A stretch of 64,000 nt of DNA from Fontibacillus panacisegetis. GTDB taxonomy: Bacteria > Bacillota > Bacilli > Paenibacillales > Paenibacillaceae. The notes beneath the pieces are model-generated. The model was not told the DNA's origin. It made no database searches and saw nothing but the letters and a program-made list of their open reading frames with translations. The stretch lies in assembly GCF_900102215.1 (NCBI RefSeq), contig NZ_FNBG01000004.1, positions 1 to 64,000 of the forward strand, given 5' to 3'. Below are positions 46,432 through 55,477 of the stretch, piece by piece. A program made the position numbers and the translations under genes. Positions within the stretch are counted from its first letter, which is position 1; each line of letters opens with the position of its first letter.

Positions 46432-47382
46432 ATGAGAGCAGATCGGCTGCTGTCCATCCTGTTGCTTCTGCAAAACAACCGCAAAATGAGCTCGCGTCAG
46501 CTCGCTGAAAAACTTGAGGTGTCGGAACGAACGATTTTTCGAGACATCGAATCATTGTGCTCAGCAGGCATACCTATCCATGCAGAACGTGGATCTCAAG
46601 GAGGCTGGGTGCTTGCAGAAAGCTATCGCACTAACTTAACAGGTATGAGTGAACATGAAATCAGTTCCTTGCTAATTTCAAATTACAGCTCACTGTTAGA
46701 TGATCTTGGAATCCAGAAACATTTTGACTCTGCCTATCAAAAATTGTTGTCATCCACCCCTGATGTTATCCGCAGGGACGCCGATATAACAAGACAAAGA
46801 ATTCATATCGATGGGGTTGGCTGGCATAAATCAGAGGAAGCCTTTCCATGGCTATCCACCGTGCAAGAAGCTGTATGGAGTGGGCAGAAGCTAGAGGTTG
46901 TATATAAAAAAGACGATGCCGCGGTTACGCGGATCGTCCATCCATTAGGCTTAGTTGCCAAACGAAATGTGTGGTATATGGTTGCGGAGTCCGAAGGAAA
47001 CCCCCGGACCTACCGCATTTCACGCATAATTGAAGCCCGATTACTGAATGAAACTTTTGAACGTCCTGATCATTTCAATCTAGCCCAGTTTTGGGAGCAA
47101 TCCACGTTGGAGTTCAAGTCCAATCTTCCCAAATATCCCGCTCGGGTTCGGCTAACAGAAGCAAGGCTGATCCGGCTCAAACAAGAGCGTTACGTCAAGA
47201 TTCTTCATACTAAGCAGGATAGTCCTGGATTTGTTGTGGCTGATCTGGAATTTCACACCCTGGAATCAGCTGGTGAAATCCTTTTATCCTGCGGTCGAGA
47301 TGCCCAGGTGCTTACGCCATTTGAGCTTCGCGAGCATATCATTGCTGAGGCAGCGGCTATTTGCTCGCTATACTCCACATGA
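46432..47382 (+). CDS. YafY/DeoR-type regulator with WYL domain
   Basis: This 316-residue regulator has an HTH_11 winged helix at about 5-60 (KMSSRQLAEKLEVSERTIFRDIE), a WYL ligand domain at about 140-215 (VHPLGLVAKRNVWYMVAE) and a C-terminal WCX part. The start at 46432 follows AAAGGGGAAT. It is divergent from the SDR gene, so it may regulate it. Confidence 0.85.
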   Translation: MRADRLLSILLLLQNNRKMSSRQLAEKLEVSERTIFRDIESLCSAGIPIHAERGSQGGWVLAESYRTNLTGMSEHEISSLLISNYSSLLDDLGIQKHFDSAYQKLLSSTPDVIRRDADITRQRIHIDGVGWHKSEEAFPWLSTVQEAVWSGQKLEVVYKKDDAAVTRIVHPLGLVAKRNVWYMVAESEGNPRTYRISRIIEARLLNETFERPDHFNLAQFWEQSTLEFKSNLPKYPARVRLTEARLIRLKQERYVKILHTKQDSPGFVVADLEFHTLESAGEILLSCGRDAQVLTPFELREHIIAEAAAICSLYST

Positions 47383-47399
47383 TCACGCTCGTGTTCGCA

Positions 47400-48371
47400 T
47401 TATTGCACTGTATCCAGAGGTTTCAAGTAAGCTTCGATTTGCTCACGTTTTGGCTCAAGGAATGGAGGCAATGCGAGAGATTCACCCAAATGCTCGACAT
47501 CTTCATCCGTTGCAAAGCCCGGTCCATCCGTGGCTAGTTCGAACAAAATGCCATTTGGTTCTCTGAAGTATAATGAGCGGAAATAGAAACGATCAACAAA
47601 TCCGGAATTCGGGAACCGTACCGCACGAACACGATTGATCCATGCTCGAAGCTCTTCTTCATTATCTACGCGGAAAGCCACATGGTGTACACCACCGCGT
47701 CCAAGATGCTCCTGCTCCAGATCGGTTCTTTCTTCTACATGGATCTCAGCACCTGTACCTCCCTCTCCAGTCTCAAACACAATAATATCCGGTTGCCCTG
47801 GTACAAATGAAGGATATTGCCCTTTCTTGCGGAAGCCCATTAGCTCAGTCAACACCGCAATGGTGAACTCTGGCTGGCTTACTGTCAGTTGAACCGGACC
47901 CAATCCGAGGATAGCGAATTCAGCTGGAACCGGACTACGATCCCACGGCTTACCGCCTGCTACACCCGTATTATTTTCGTCAGAAACCAGAATTAGACGT
48001 TGTCCTTCAGGGTCCTTGAAAAAGAGTGTTGCCCGACCCGCCCGCTGCTTCACTTCCTCATGTTCTACTCCAAATTCATCGAAACGTTGCGCCCAATATT
48101 CCAGCGCCCGATCGTTTGCAACACGAAGCGAGATCGCGGAAATACTGTTATTTCCGTCCACATTGTGTCCTGCGTTTGGAATTTCGAAGAACGTAAGCTC
48201 TGTGCCCGGATTACCCACTTCATCACCGTAGAACAAGTGATATACCTTAACATCATCTTGGTTGACCGTTTTTTTAATCAGACGAAGTCCTAATACCTTT
48301 GTGTAAAATTTAAAGTTCTCCGACGCTGTTTTCGTAATTGCGGATACGTGGTGAATGCCTTTGAATTCCAT
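47400..48371 (-). CDS. Ring-cleaving dioxygenase (MhqO/MhqA-like glyoxalase fold)
   Basis: This 323-residue vicinal-oxygen-chelate enzyme has two glyoxalase-like halves (about 4-130 and 145-280). The motif GIHHVSAIT supplies the first metal histidine and GGVHHVAFRV the second. B. subtilis homologues MhqA/MhqO protect against quinones. It follows the MarR gene by 42 nt in one operon, as in the MhqR regulon. The start at 48371 has GGAGGG upstream. Confidence 0.87.
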   Translation of the reverse strand: MEFKGIHHVSAITKTASENFKFYTKVLGLRLIKKTVNQDDVKVYHLFYGDEVGNPGTELTFFEIPNAGHNVDGNNSISAISLRVANDRALEYWAQRFDEFGVEHEEVKQRAGRATLFFKDPEGQRLILVSDENNTGVAGGKPWDRSPVPAEFAILGLGPVQLTVSQPEFTIAVLTELMGFRKKGQYPSFVPGQPDIIVFETGEGGTGAEIHVEERTDLEQEHLGRGGVHHVAFRVDNEEELRAWINRVRAVRFPNSGFVDRFYFRSLYFREPNGILFELATDGPGFATDEDVEHLGESLALPPFLEPKREQIEAYLKPLDTVQ

Positions 48372-48413
48372 TTTGTTTCCCTCCATATAGTTAGTTTGAG
48401 TTTGAGTTTATGT

Positions 48414-48917
48414 TCAATCTTCAACATTGTTTTTTTGTATTTTTCTTAACAGGCCAAGCAGTTGTTGTTTCTCTTCACGGTTAAGTCCAGCAAAATGAGA
48501 AGCTTGAAATGCCTCTTGCTTAGGAACCACATTGTTATATAATTCCCATCCTTGTTCAGTTAAAGACAGCCATTTCTTCTTCCATTCCTGCTCTCTCTTG
48601 ATCAGCCCAAGCTCTTCCATCTTAACGAGCAGCTGAGTGATATTCCCTTTAGTTACAAATAATTTGTTAGCAAGTTCCTGCTGAGTCAGCCGCTTATGGG
48701 CACCTATTTGTACAAGTACATCAAATTGGGCCGCTGATAAATCCCATTGTTTCAGGTGTTGATTGGTTGCGCGAAGACTCTGGTTAAAAATGCGGGAAAT
48801 GCGAAACCATATTAGTACCCCTAAACGCTCATCCTTTGCATCAGACCCAGATTTCAATTGAATTTCCTCTTCTATGTCAACTTCATTTGCGATGATTTCA
48901 TGATTTTCTTCATTCAT
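48414..48917 (-). CDS. MarR-family regulator (MhqR-like)
   Basis: This 167-residue regulator has a winged helix at about 60-125 (LTQQELANKLFVTKGNITQLLVKMEELGLIKR). It heads a two-gene operon with the ring-cleaving dioxygenase, so a quinone or catechol sensing role like that of MhqR is likely. A 24-bp palindrome lies 27 nt upstream. The N-terminus (about 1-22) is acidic and is not typical of MhqR. Confidence 0.82.
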   Translation of the reverse strand: MNEENHEIIANEVDIEEEIQLKSGSDAKDERLGVLIWFRISRIFNQSLRATNQHLKQWDLSAAQFDVLVQIGAHKRLTQQELANKLFVTKGNITQLLVKMEELGLIKREQEWKKKWLSLTEQGWELYNNVVPKQEAFQASHFAGLNREEKQQLLGLLRKIQKNNVED

Positions 48918-48943
48918 GCGTTCACCTCATCTCTTTTGGTTGA

Positions 48944-48967
48944 TATCAGTTTATAACTAAACTGATA
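48944..48967. promoter_or_regulatory. MarR-type operator palindrome
   Basis: TATCAGTTTA and TAAACTGATA form a perfect 10-bp inverted repeat with a 4-bp centre, 27 bp upstream of the MarR gene. The sequence is unlike the published B. subtilis MhqR box, as I recall it, so a different specificity is possible. Confidence 0.7.
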
Positions 48968-48999
48968 AGGTGTCAAGTGAATATAGGTCCTTTTGTTAA

Positions 49000-49046
49000 T
49001 TAACAAAAAGCCCCTGCCTGCTCTATAAATAGAACAAGGGGGCTAT
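49000..49046 (-). terminator. Terminator of the tail operon
   Basis: On the minus strand AGCCCC...TTGTTCT pairs with AGAGCAGG..GGGGCT and is followed by TTTTTGTT. It ends the operon that starts at 60115. Confidence 0.8.
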
Positions 49047-49076
49047 CATGTTAACGATATGGACATCAAAGTTCAA

Positions 49077-49328
49077 TTACCGATTACTCGTCAATTTGAT
49101 TATACTTTGCAGCCTATTTTCGAGAATTTCCTGCCGTTCGAGCACATCATTAAGCATTTCAAACAGCATCTCATTGGTTACATTCGTCGCAACGGAGGCT
49201 TTTAAACTCTGAAGTTCATTCTCTTTTCTACTATTGTGTCTTGCCTTGATCTCTTCTGATCTGACTCTTAATGGGTCAGCAGGAATATGAAAATGCGTCT
49301 TTTTAGGAAGCGGCTTTTTAGTTGCCAT
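49077..49328 (-). CDS. Small tail-operon protein of unknown function (83 aa)
   Basis: This last gene of the tail operon encodes 83 residues with a basic N-terminus and a coiled-coil C-terminal half. It overlaps the previous gene by 11 nt, so it is translationally coupled. No family was recognised; a place in the fibre or its assembly is inferred only from position. Confidence 0.6.
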   Translation of the reverse strand: MATKKPLPKKTHFHIPADPLRVRSEEIKARHNSRKENELQSLKASVATNVTNEMLFEMLNDVLERQEILENRLQSIIKLTSNR

Positions 49329-49764
49329 CTGAAACCACCACCTTTAACTCAGCGTTCCGGTCAAGTCCAATTGTTTTCATTAGAAAATCACCTGGCTCAT
49401 CACTACTGATCGTAATTTCAGCAACACCTTTGGTTGGCTTTACTGTCTGCTTCATGCCATTCAGCTCTATATCCAGCTCTTCATTGAACTCGCTCTGGAC
49501 TTTTCCCAGCAAATCCGTCATAGTGATGGTTACGGTTAACATCTCCTCACCATCCGGTTTAATCACGGATTTATCACTCTCCATTTGAGCAAACAAACCC
49601 TTGAACTCTCCATCAACATAACGAGTGTACAGCAGCCGATTATTTTGATATAGCTCCTCATTGATCGGAATCATATCACTTGCCGTTACTTCCCCAGCTA
49701 ATTCACTTAACGCAAAAACTCTACCATCTTGTTCAATTTGGGCATAGTAATTAGGCATACTCAA
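49318..49764 (-). CDS. Tail-operon protein of unknown function (148 aa)
   Basis: A 148-residue acidic protein with an N-terminal segment (MPNYYAQIEQDGRVFALSEL) and a beta-rich C-terminal half that looks like an Ig-like fold (KGVAEITISSDEPGDF). It overlaps the fibre gene by 14 nt. It may be a fibre accessory protein; the family is not recognised. Confidence 0.6.
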   Translation of the reverse strand: MSMPNYYAQIEQDGRVFALSELAGEVTASDMIPINEELYQNNRLLYTRYVDGEFKGLFAQMESDKSVIKPDGEEMLTVTITMTDLLGKVQSEFNEELDIELNGMKQTVKPTKGVAEITISSDEPGDFLMKTIGLDRNAELKVVVSDGN

Positions 49765-51247
49765 TCACCTCCCATGAGATTTCAGCGTACGCTTCAAAGA
49801 ATCCATCCATGAAATTGAACCGTAGCTTATCTGGAGCAATAAACCTTGCGCATACAGATCCGTCCATCATTGTTGAACCTTGGGACCAATGAGCTAATCC
49901 ACTAGTAGAAATATTAATAAATGACTTCTGCGTATTAACCGCCGTGATCGTTATATCTTTCATCAATGAGCCATTTCCATTAGGAGCAAAAAATGAAATG
50001 CTTGTCGCTCCCCGCTGCACACTTTTGATTCCCACGCCTTTCCACCCCGATCCGTCGTTAAATTCCAAAAATCCGTTCTTTGTTTGAAAATCGATACCGT
50101 CTACCTTATCTGCATCTGGACTCGTACCAGCCAGTTTAGATCGCAATGCTGAGTGAACAAATATTTCGCTGTTACCACCGTACCTTTGCGCTAATATGAT
50201 CCGGTCCTTATGATCGTAAGACCTTACACCTGGATTCCACCTTGACGGATAAGGACTTACCTGAACACCATATTGATTAGGAATTTCCACAAACAGATAT
50301 CCCCACTCAGACAATTGATACGTTCCCGCTTTGACCTGGAAATAAGTACCAGATGCCGGATTCATAATCGTAATGGCCCCGCCTAAAGTCAAGGCTCCTG
50401 CGCCGTTATCCGTAATTTTCCCTTCTGGAACAATCATCAATCCCTGCAGTCTCGCATTAAGTCCCCAAGGGCGCTCATCATCCAGCGGATCATCAACATT
50501 GCCGTGATAACTGCTATAAACCGATATACAAGAAATGGCACTTTCTGTTCCAAAAATGTTGTGCTCGGTTATTGTGATTCGAACATAACGTGAGTTTGCA
50601 ATAAACGTAGAAAACGGAAAATACGAAAACGGTTCATATAATCCTTCGGTTTGTGTGTATACCCGCGTCCACATTAAGTAATCACTACTTATTTCCACAT
50701 AAAACCCTTTAGGGAGCGTCTTTGCACCCATGCCTGTTTTAGAGCCAAATGACATTCCCTCGATCGATTGAAATTCCTTGCCTAGATCAATCGTAAGTGA
50801 ATGAGGGAGCGTTGTACTATGGCTAAGACTCCAATAATGGCTATCTCCTGCATTTCCCCCTTCGAATGTATATGGGCTGGTCGGATTCCCCATCAACACT
50901 CCCTCAGTCACGCTAACCCGTTTAAATTTAGCAATATTGGAAGTAAGACTGCTATTTACAAGATGCTTGCGTTCGATACTGCTATGAGCAATTTTGGATC
51001 CGTTCACAGCACCATCAGGCAGCTTATCCGATACGATAGCTCCATCCGCAATCTTATTCGCAACGATGGCACCATCAACAATACCCTCACTACCAATTTG
51101 CGGAGCATCGCCTCCCTTACCTGTATGACGGTGCCCTTTTGATCCATGAAAAAGAGCATCAATCACCTCAATATTTTCATTTTGTGCAATACGCCTAACC
51201 GTATCGCTCGCCTCAAATGTTTTTAACCCACTGGGCAATTTAGGCAT
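49751..51247 (-). CDS. Tail fibre with discoidin-like carbohydrate-binding domain
   Basis: A 498-residue fibre. The N-terminus (about 1-60) is followed by a tandem repeat of DGAI-ANKIADGAI type (about 53-90), typical of trimeric fibre shafts. A discoidin/F5-8 type C domain follows at about 110-260 (HYWSLSHSTTLPHSLTIDLG and SRYVRITITEHN). The last 100 residues are a beta-rich tip. It probably sets which surface the tail binds. Confidence 0.75.
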   Translation of the reverse strand: MPKLPSGLKTFEASDTVRRIAQNENIEVIDALFHGSKGHRHTGKGGDAPQIGSEGIVDGAIVANKIADGAIVSDKLPDGAVNGSKIAHSSIERKHLVNSSLTSNIAKFKRVSVTEGVLMGNPTSPYTFEGGNAGDSHYWSLSHSTTLPHSLTIDLGKEFQSIEGMSFGSKTGMGAKTLPKGFYVEISSDYLMWTRVYTQTEGLYEPFSYFPFSTFIANSRYVRITITEHNIFGTESAISCISVYSSYHGNVDDPLDDERPWGLNARLQGLMIVPEGKITDNGAGALTLGGAITIMNPASGTYFQVKAGTYQLSEWGYLFVEIPNQYGVQVSPYPSRWNPGVRSYDHKDRIILAQRYGGNSEIFVHSALRSKLAGTSPDADKVDGIDFQTKNGFLEFNDGSGWKGVGIKSVQRGATSISFFAPNGNGSLMKDITITAVNTQKSFINISTSGLAHWSQGSTMMDGSVCARFIAPDKLRFNFMDGFFEAYAEISWEVIEYA

Positions 51248-51265
51248 ATATCCCTATCCCCTTTC

Positions 51266-51871
51266 CTAAGGCTTCCATACTTCTAATTGATCCCAAGTCA
51301 TATTCAGTGCATCAAGCTCATCCCATGTCAGTTTTGCAGCATCCAGCTCATCCCATAATAAATAGGTATACTTAAACTTAAGATTCAAGTGGGCTGGGAC
51401 GATTTCACGTAGTGCTGTTCTGACATCGTTCTCATTGGGTGGAACTCCGCGTTTGCCGATAAAGGTAATGACTACTTCATAATCCGCAAAATTTTCCTCA
51501 ACATTTATCTCTCCGTTCTGAAACGAATCGGCAACGTTTTTGATTACAGAGAGTGTTACCGTCCCGGCTCCCCGGATTTTCGACTTAATAACGGAACGGC
51601 GCTGCTCATCAGGCTTATTGTTATCCACAGGAATCCCGCAGATCGTTTCCCAGCTTGCAAGTCCCCAGGTTGCATGATCAATAAAAAACTGCTTCAAAAC
51701 GTCCTTAATCTGGAGATTAAGGTGAATAAGTTCTTCTACCTCCTGATTAATCAGGTTGACGACAATTCCAGGTTTACTATCCTCGTCATCCTTAGGAGCG
51801 TAATATTTAGGTAAATAATCAAACATATCCTTTTCAATCAGACGATCCAGCTCAAATTCCTTGCTAGACAA
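51266..51871 (-). CDS. Baseplate protein XkdU-like (YmfQ/DUF2313) with WDELDA repeat tail
   Basis: This 201-residue protein has the YmfQ/XkdU baseplate fold (about 1-170). Its last 35 residues repeat LLWDELDAAK, LTWDELDALN and MTWDQLEVW. It follows the baseplate J gene with an 8-nt overlap. XkdU-type proteins join the wedge to the fibre, so the repeat may be the fibre dock. Confidence 0.8.
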   Translation of the reverse strand: MSSKEFELDRLIEKDMFDYLPKYYAPKDDEDSKPGIVVNLINQEVEELIHLNLQIKDVLKQFFIDHATWGLASWETICGIPVDNNKPDEQRRSVIKSKIRGAGTVTLSVIKNVADSFQNGEINVEENFADYEVVITFIGKRGVPPNENDVRTALREIVPAHLNLKFKYTYLLWDELDAAKLTWDELDALNMTWDQLEVWKP

Positions 51872-52925
51872 CGAAATTCACCGCCCCGGCCACGGCTACC
51901 TGATCCTCGCCGATGATCAGATTCTGGTTAGAAACCCCATTAATCGAGAATTCTTTAAAATCCGTCACCACTTCAATATCAAGCAACAAGCCAAATATGC
52001 GATTGTAGGAAACAATGTTTGTTTTAAAGGCTAAATCGGCCAAGAAATGCTCAAGTTTGCTTGCAAACTGCACCTTCACATCATCCAATTTAGTTCCAGA
52101 CGTCAGAGTAACACGAGCCGAGACGTTGATTTTCACTTCTTTCGCAGGACTTACCGTGACGTTTGCTCCTACCGGCCGGCGCTCATCCACTGCTTTTTTT
52201 ACAGCTTCTATAATCTCTTCATTGGGCTCCCGTTTATCTTCTGACAAAATCGATAGCTTGACAGTGCCCCCTCCGTTCCATGTGGGGAACACTTTAACAT
52301 CACCTACCCCGCGAACCTCCATAGCCCACTGACGATAATGCCATACATTTCCGCTTGTAGCAGGTCTTCGCACCCGGTCAAAATATCGAACAAGCAGTGA
52401 CTCATCAGATTCGGTTTCAGCACCATTCTTGAATTCTTCGGGATTAGTAACGGATATTACCCCGGATAAATTTCCGAGCACGAGCTTGATGCGTCCTGCG
52501 TCCACGTTGCCACGACTGCCCCCTAAAACAGCAGTTGCCTTGATCGTGGCCGTTCCCTGCTTAATCGTACCGTCTTCAGTTGTTACGAATACGATCGCTT
52601 CCTCTTCATCCGTAGATACAAGAATCCCTTTTCGTAAGATCGTTTCCTCATCACCGGTAAAAATGATTTTCCCTTCCGCTTGCACACTGGGACGGCGTGT
52701 AATTCCAAATTCCCCTGCCCTTAAATCCAGAAATTCAGACGGCTGCTCGGAGCTGGCGAAGCCGAACTTCAAAACTTGATCGAGAGCAATATAGGCATGT
52801 GCCAGTTCAATGGCTGCTGGCGACAACAAATCATAGGTTATCGAACCCTGCCGCGTGTCTATTCCCTCTGGTGAAGCTTTGCGCATTCGCTCCAATATAG
52901 CCTCTTTGGTTTGATTTTCAAACAC
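51864..52925 (-). CDS. Baseplate J-like wedge protein (XkdT)
   Basis: This 353-residue protein of the Baseplate_J family (P2 gpJ, T4 gp6) forms the wedge ring of contractile tails. The N-terminal helical part (about 1-65) is followed by a beta-rich domain with GSRGNVDAGRI, then the conserved GTVKLSILSEDKREPNEEI segment. It lies 1 nt after the XkdS gene. Confidence 0.88.
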   Translation of the reverse strand: MFENQTKEAILERMRKASPEGIDTRQGSITYDLLSPAAIELAHAYIALDQVLKFGFASSEQPSEFLDLRAGEFGITRRPSVQAEGKIIFTGDEETILRKGILVSTDEEEAIVFVTTEDGTIKQGTATIKATAVLGGSRGNVDAGRIKLVLGNLSGVISVTNPEEFKNGAETESDESLLVRYFDRVRRPATSGNVWHYRQWAMEVRGVGDVKVFPTWNGGGTVKLSILSEDKREPNEEIIEAVKKAVDERRPVGANVTVSPAKEVKINVSARVTLTSGTKLDDVKVQFASKLEHFLADLAFKTNIVSYNRIFGLLLDIEVVTDFKEFSINGVSNQNLIIGEDQVAVAGAVNFVV

Positions 52926-52926
52926 G

Positions 52927-53340
52927 TTAAATACTCACCTCCTGTTCAATAGCTCCTTCCGTAGTCAACACAGTGAACGTGACAAACAATTTGTCACTCT
53001 CCCGTACAATTTGAAACTGCTCCACGGCATGAATACGGTCATCCTCTAGAAGTGCCTCAGTAATAACTCTAGTAATCTCGCTTTTTAATAACTGGGGTGA
53101 AATATCCTGCCCTAACAAGCTCTCAATCTCGCAGCCGTATTGGCTGTTATAAATTAAGTATCGATAACGTGCCGATATAATTGCTTTATGGATAAATTGA
53201 ATAACTGCATCTTTGCCATCGATTATTCGCTCGACTATTTTACCCGTCTCAAAATCGAGGCAGTAGGTTCGCGAAGGCAGCGGAATCGGCTTCACTTCCA
53301 CGAATCGTTCTTCACGGTTCTGCAGCGGAGACAATGCCAT
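52927..53340 (-). CDS. Baseplate protein XkdS-like (DUF2634, gp25-like)
   Basis: A 137-residue protein of DUF2634 (gp25/W-like). The conserved YLIYNSQYGCEIESLLGQD segment is in the middle. Such proteins tie the sheath to the baseplate in contractile tails. The stop of the previous gene and its start overlap by 1 nt. Confidence 0.85.
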   Translation of the reverse strand: MALSPLQNREERFVEVKPIPLPSRTYCLDFETGKIVERIIDGKDAVIQFIHKAIISARYRYLIYNSQYGCEIESLLGQDISPQLLKSEITRVITEALLEDDRIHAVEQFQIVRESDKLFVTFTVLTTEGAIEQEVSI

Positions 53341-53810
53341 TAATACATCACCGCCCGATCTAAAATAATGTAGGTTTGCCCTTGGTTAATTCCAACAACG
53401 ATGACACGGTCATCTTTCTTAAGTTCGTCGATAAATTCCAGCTCTGCTTCCTTAATCGTTTGATTCGCCGAGTTTATATTAATTCCGCTGAAGTTTATTG
53501 TCCCTTGCCCGACAAAGATAGCTCCCGGGTCGAATTTAAAAGGGGGCGCCATCGGGTTTAAATTGGTTACGGAAATTTCAGTCCCACCCTCACTTTTCAA
53601 ATTCACCTTCCGTTTATACTTTGTCAGCGATTGGGCTACGATCAGATCATCCTTCTCAAGCTCCACATTCATATGATCTACCTTGATTTTCAGTTCGGGA
53701 GGCTCGGCTGTAACAGTGGCCAACTCGATGGTGATATCCGAGTTATATCCGATAGCCCGTATCAACTGCACGAGTTGGCTCGCTCCCGAACCTTCAATAC
53801 GTTCCATCAC
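53340..53810 (-). CDS. Baseplate protein XkdR-like (DUF2577)
   Basis: This 156-residue protein has a conserved beta-rich centre (about 30-90) and KKDDRVIVVGINQGQTYIIL near the end, the DUF2577 pattern of XkdR. These may form the tail spike or its socket. It is 1 nt before XkdS. Confidence 0.8.
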   Translation of the reverse strand: MMERIEGSGASQLVQLIRAIGYNSDITIELATVTAEPPELKIKVDHMNVELEKDDLIVAQSLTKYKRKVNLKSEGGTEISVTNLNPMAPPFKFDPGAIFVGQGTINFSGININSANQTIKEAELEFIDELKKDDRVIVVGINQGQTYIILDRAVMY

Positions 53811-54821
53811 CTATCTCCCCTTTTCTTCCTTATATTCCATCTTCGGAATGTCATCGGTCGCCGACAGTGTCAGCGACATCGTATGACTTCCGTTTTCGAA
53901 CTTATGTTCATCGGCTGACACATAGTAGCCGCCAAGAATACCTGTTATCGATTCCTTGACATACACACAGGAACCAGAAACGACATCAGGGATACCAAGA
54001 CATTCAATCCGAGCCTGATCCTCGATCGTTGCCAAATCCTTCAGCAATTGCTTCGCTCGCTGATCCATTTGCGATTTGGTCATCCCCTGCTCAGGCTTCT
54101 CCAAATGCTGCATGATACCAAATCGTTGGATCAACTCTCCATCCTTGGCGCTGGCCGATAGTTCCTTCTTTTTTGCATCTCCGCCAACTACTTTGATCTG
54201 GGTACGCGTCTCCTCAATCGATTGAGAATAGCTGGCATTGATCAGGTTCACCCCGTTTTCCAGCACCCATTTTCCTTTCTGCTCCTTACGCGCCAGCAGC
54301 TGCAGCTTACCTTCCCTTGAGGTAATAAAGAACCTCTGTCCATTTTGTTTCCGGGTTTCAGTCAACGCCATTACCATCATTTCAAACAGTGTTTTATCAC
54401 GAAAAACGAGCTTAGGAATGACATATCCCGTATCGTGAATCTCACCGACTGGAATGGAGAACTCATTGCACAGCCTCTTCACTACCGCCGATGCCGATTG
54501 GTTACGGAATATTTTTGTATCCTTACTTTTGGTCAAATATATATTTTCATCGTAAGCCGTCAATGTCATTTGGCCTTTGGAGTTAATCTGATCCGCAAAC
54601 AAAACGCCGCGAAACAGCTCCTGCTTCTCATTCAGGAGCAGCCGCAGCTCTCCGCCCTTCTCGAACTTCATGTACAGGTCGCGAAGATCGCCTGTATTTG
54701 ATATTTCAACGACTAGCTTGCGGGCAGCCTGCTTAATATCTCCTGACCAGTTGATCGACTTCACGATCGGATCCAAAAAAATGTTCTGCTCACGATCCTT
54801 GTACGTCACACTCCAGCTCAT
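53811..54821 (-). CDS. Tail hub protein XkdQ-like (late control D/gp27 family)
   Basis: This 336-residue protein forms the hub at the centre of the baseplate (P2 gpD, T4 gp27). The N-terminal beta domain (about 1-90) and the segment MSKSQMDQRAKQLLKDLATIEDQARIEC-type helix at about 255-290 match XkdQ. It overlaps the LysM gene by 4 nt. Confidence 0.83.
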   Translation of the reverse strand: MSWSVTYKDREQNIFLDPIVKSINWSGDIKQAARKLVVEISNTGDLRDLYMKFEKGGELRLLLNEKQELFRGVLFADQINSKGQMTLTAYDENIYLTKSKDTKIFRNQSASAVVKRLCNEFSIPVGEIHDTGYVIPKLVFRDKTLFEMMVMALTETRKQNGQRFFITSREGKLQLLARKEQKGKWVLENGVNLINASYSQSIEETRTQIKVVGGDAKKKELSASAKDGELIQRFGIMQHLEKPEQGMTKSQMDQRAKQLLKDLATIEDQARIECLGIPDVVSGSCVYVKESITGILGGYYVSADEHKFENGSHTMSLTLSATDDIPKMEYKEEKGR

Positions 54822-55477
54822 GAAGGAATCACCAGCTTCTGGCCAGGATATATCTTGTTCGGATTTTTTCCGATCACAGCTTTATTCGCCTCATAAACTT
54901 CCTTCCAGCTGTCCCCGTTACCAAGCGTTCGTTGGGCAATTTTCCACAAGGTGTCCCGTGGAATAACGACATAAAAAGCCGGTGGAGCTTTGGTGTCAGG
55001 GCGATAATCGCCCGTAATCACCATCGCCTTACCCGATCCTGAGGTCTCAACCTGACGGAACTGCACATCCTTGTATTCTTTAAGCTCCAGCTCAAAGAAC
55101 ACGTCGCCCGGGTTTCCTGCACGCTCGCTATACTGGAAGGATCGAATCGTGACCAAGCCTTCAATCGGAGTACCGGTAATGACTAGACGAACAGGCTTTC
55201 TTCTCTCCATCCACTTTTCAATCTTTTCAACTGTGTCCCACGGATCTGGGAGATCCTCGTACTCACAATAACCGGGATGATAGTCTCGCGGAAAAAAGGA
55301 ACCCAACGAGTATTCCTTCAGCGCCGCTTCTCCAATGATCGTATACTCACCGAGTTGGGTAACCTGAACATCCTCATAGCCATGCCATTTTTTTACAGAA
55401 ATCTGCTCGGGATTTACGGGCAACTGTAGCGATTCTTTCCCATCCACTGTTTTTAGCCAGAATTCAAGAGATGCCAT
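54818..55477 (-). CDS. LysM tail-hub protein XkdP-like
   Basis: A 219-residue protein with an N-terminal gp53/XkdP-like domain (about 1-150) and a C-terminal LysM domain (YVVIPRDTLWKIAQRTLGNGDSWKEV, about 168-217) that binds peptidoglycan. In PBSX and diffocin such proteins link the tape measure to the baseplate. The start overlaps the tape-measure stop. Confidence 0.87.
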   Translation of the reverse strand: MASLEFWLKTVDGKESLQLPVNPEQISVKKWHGYEDVQVTQLGEYTIIGEAALKEYSLGSFFPRDYHPGYCEYEDLPDPWDTVEKIEKWMERRKPVRLVITGTPIEGLVTIRSFQYSERAGNPGDVFFELELKEYKDVQFRQVETSGSGKAMVITGDYRPDTKAPPAFYVVIPRDTLWKIAQRTLGNGDSWKEVYEANKAVIGKNPNKIYPGQKLVIPS

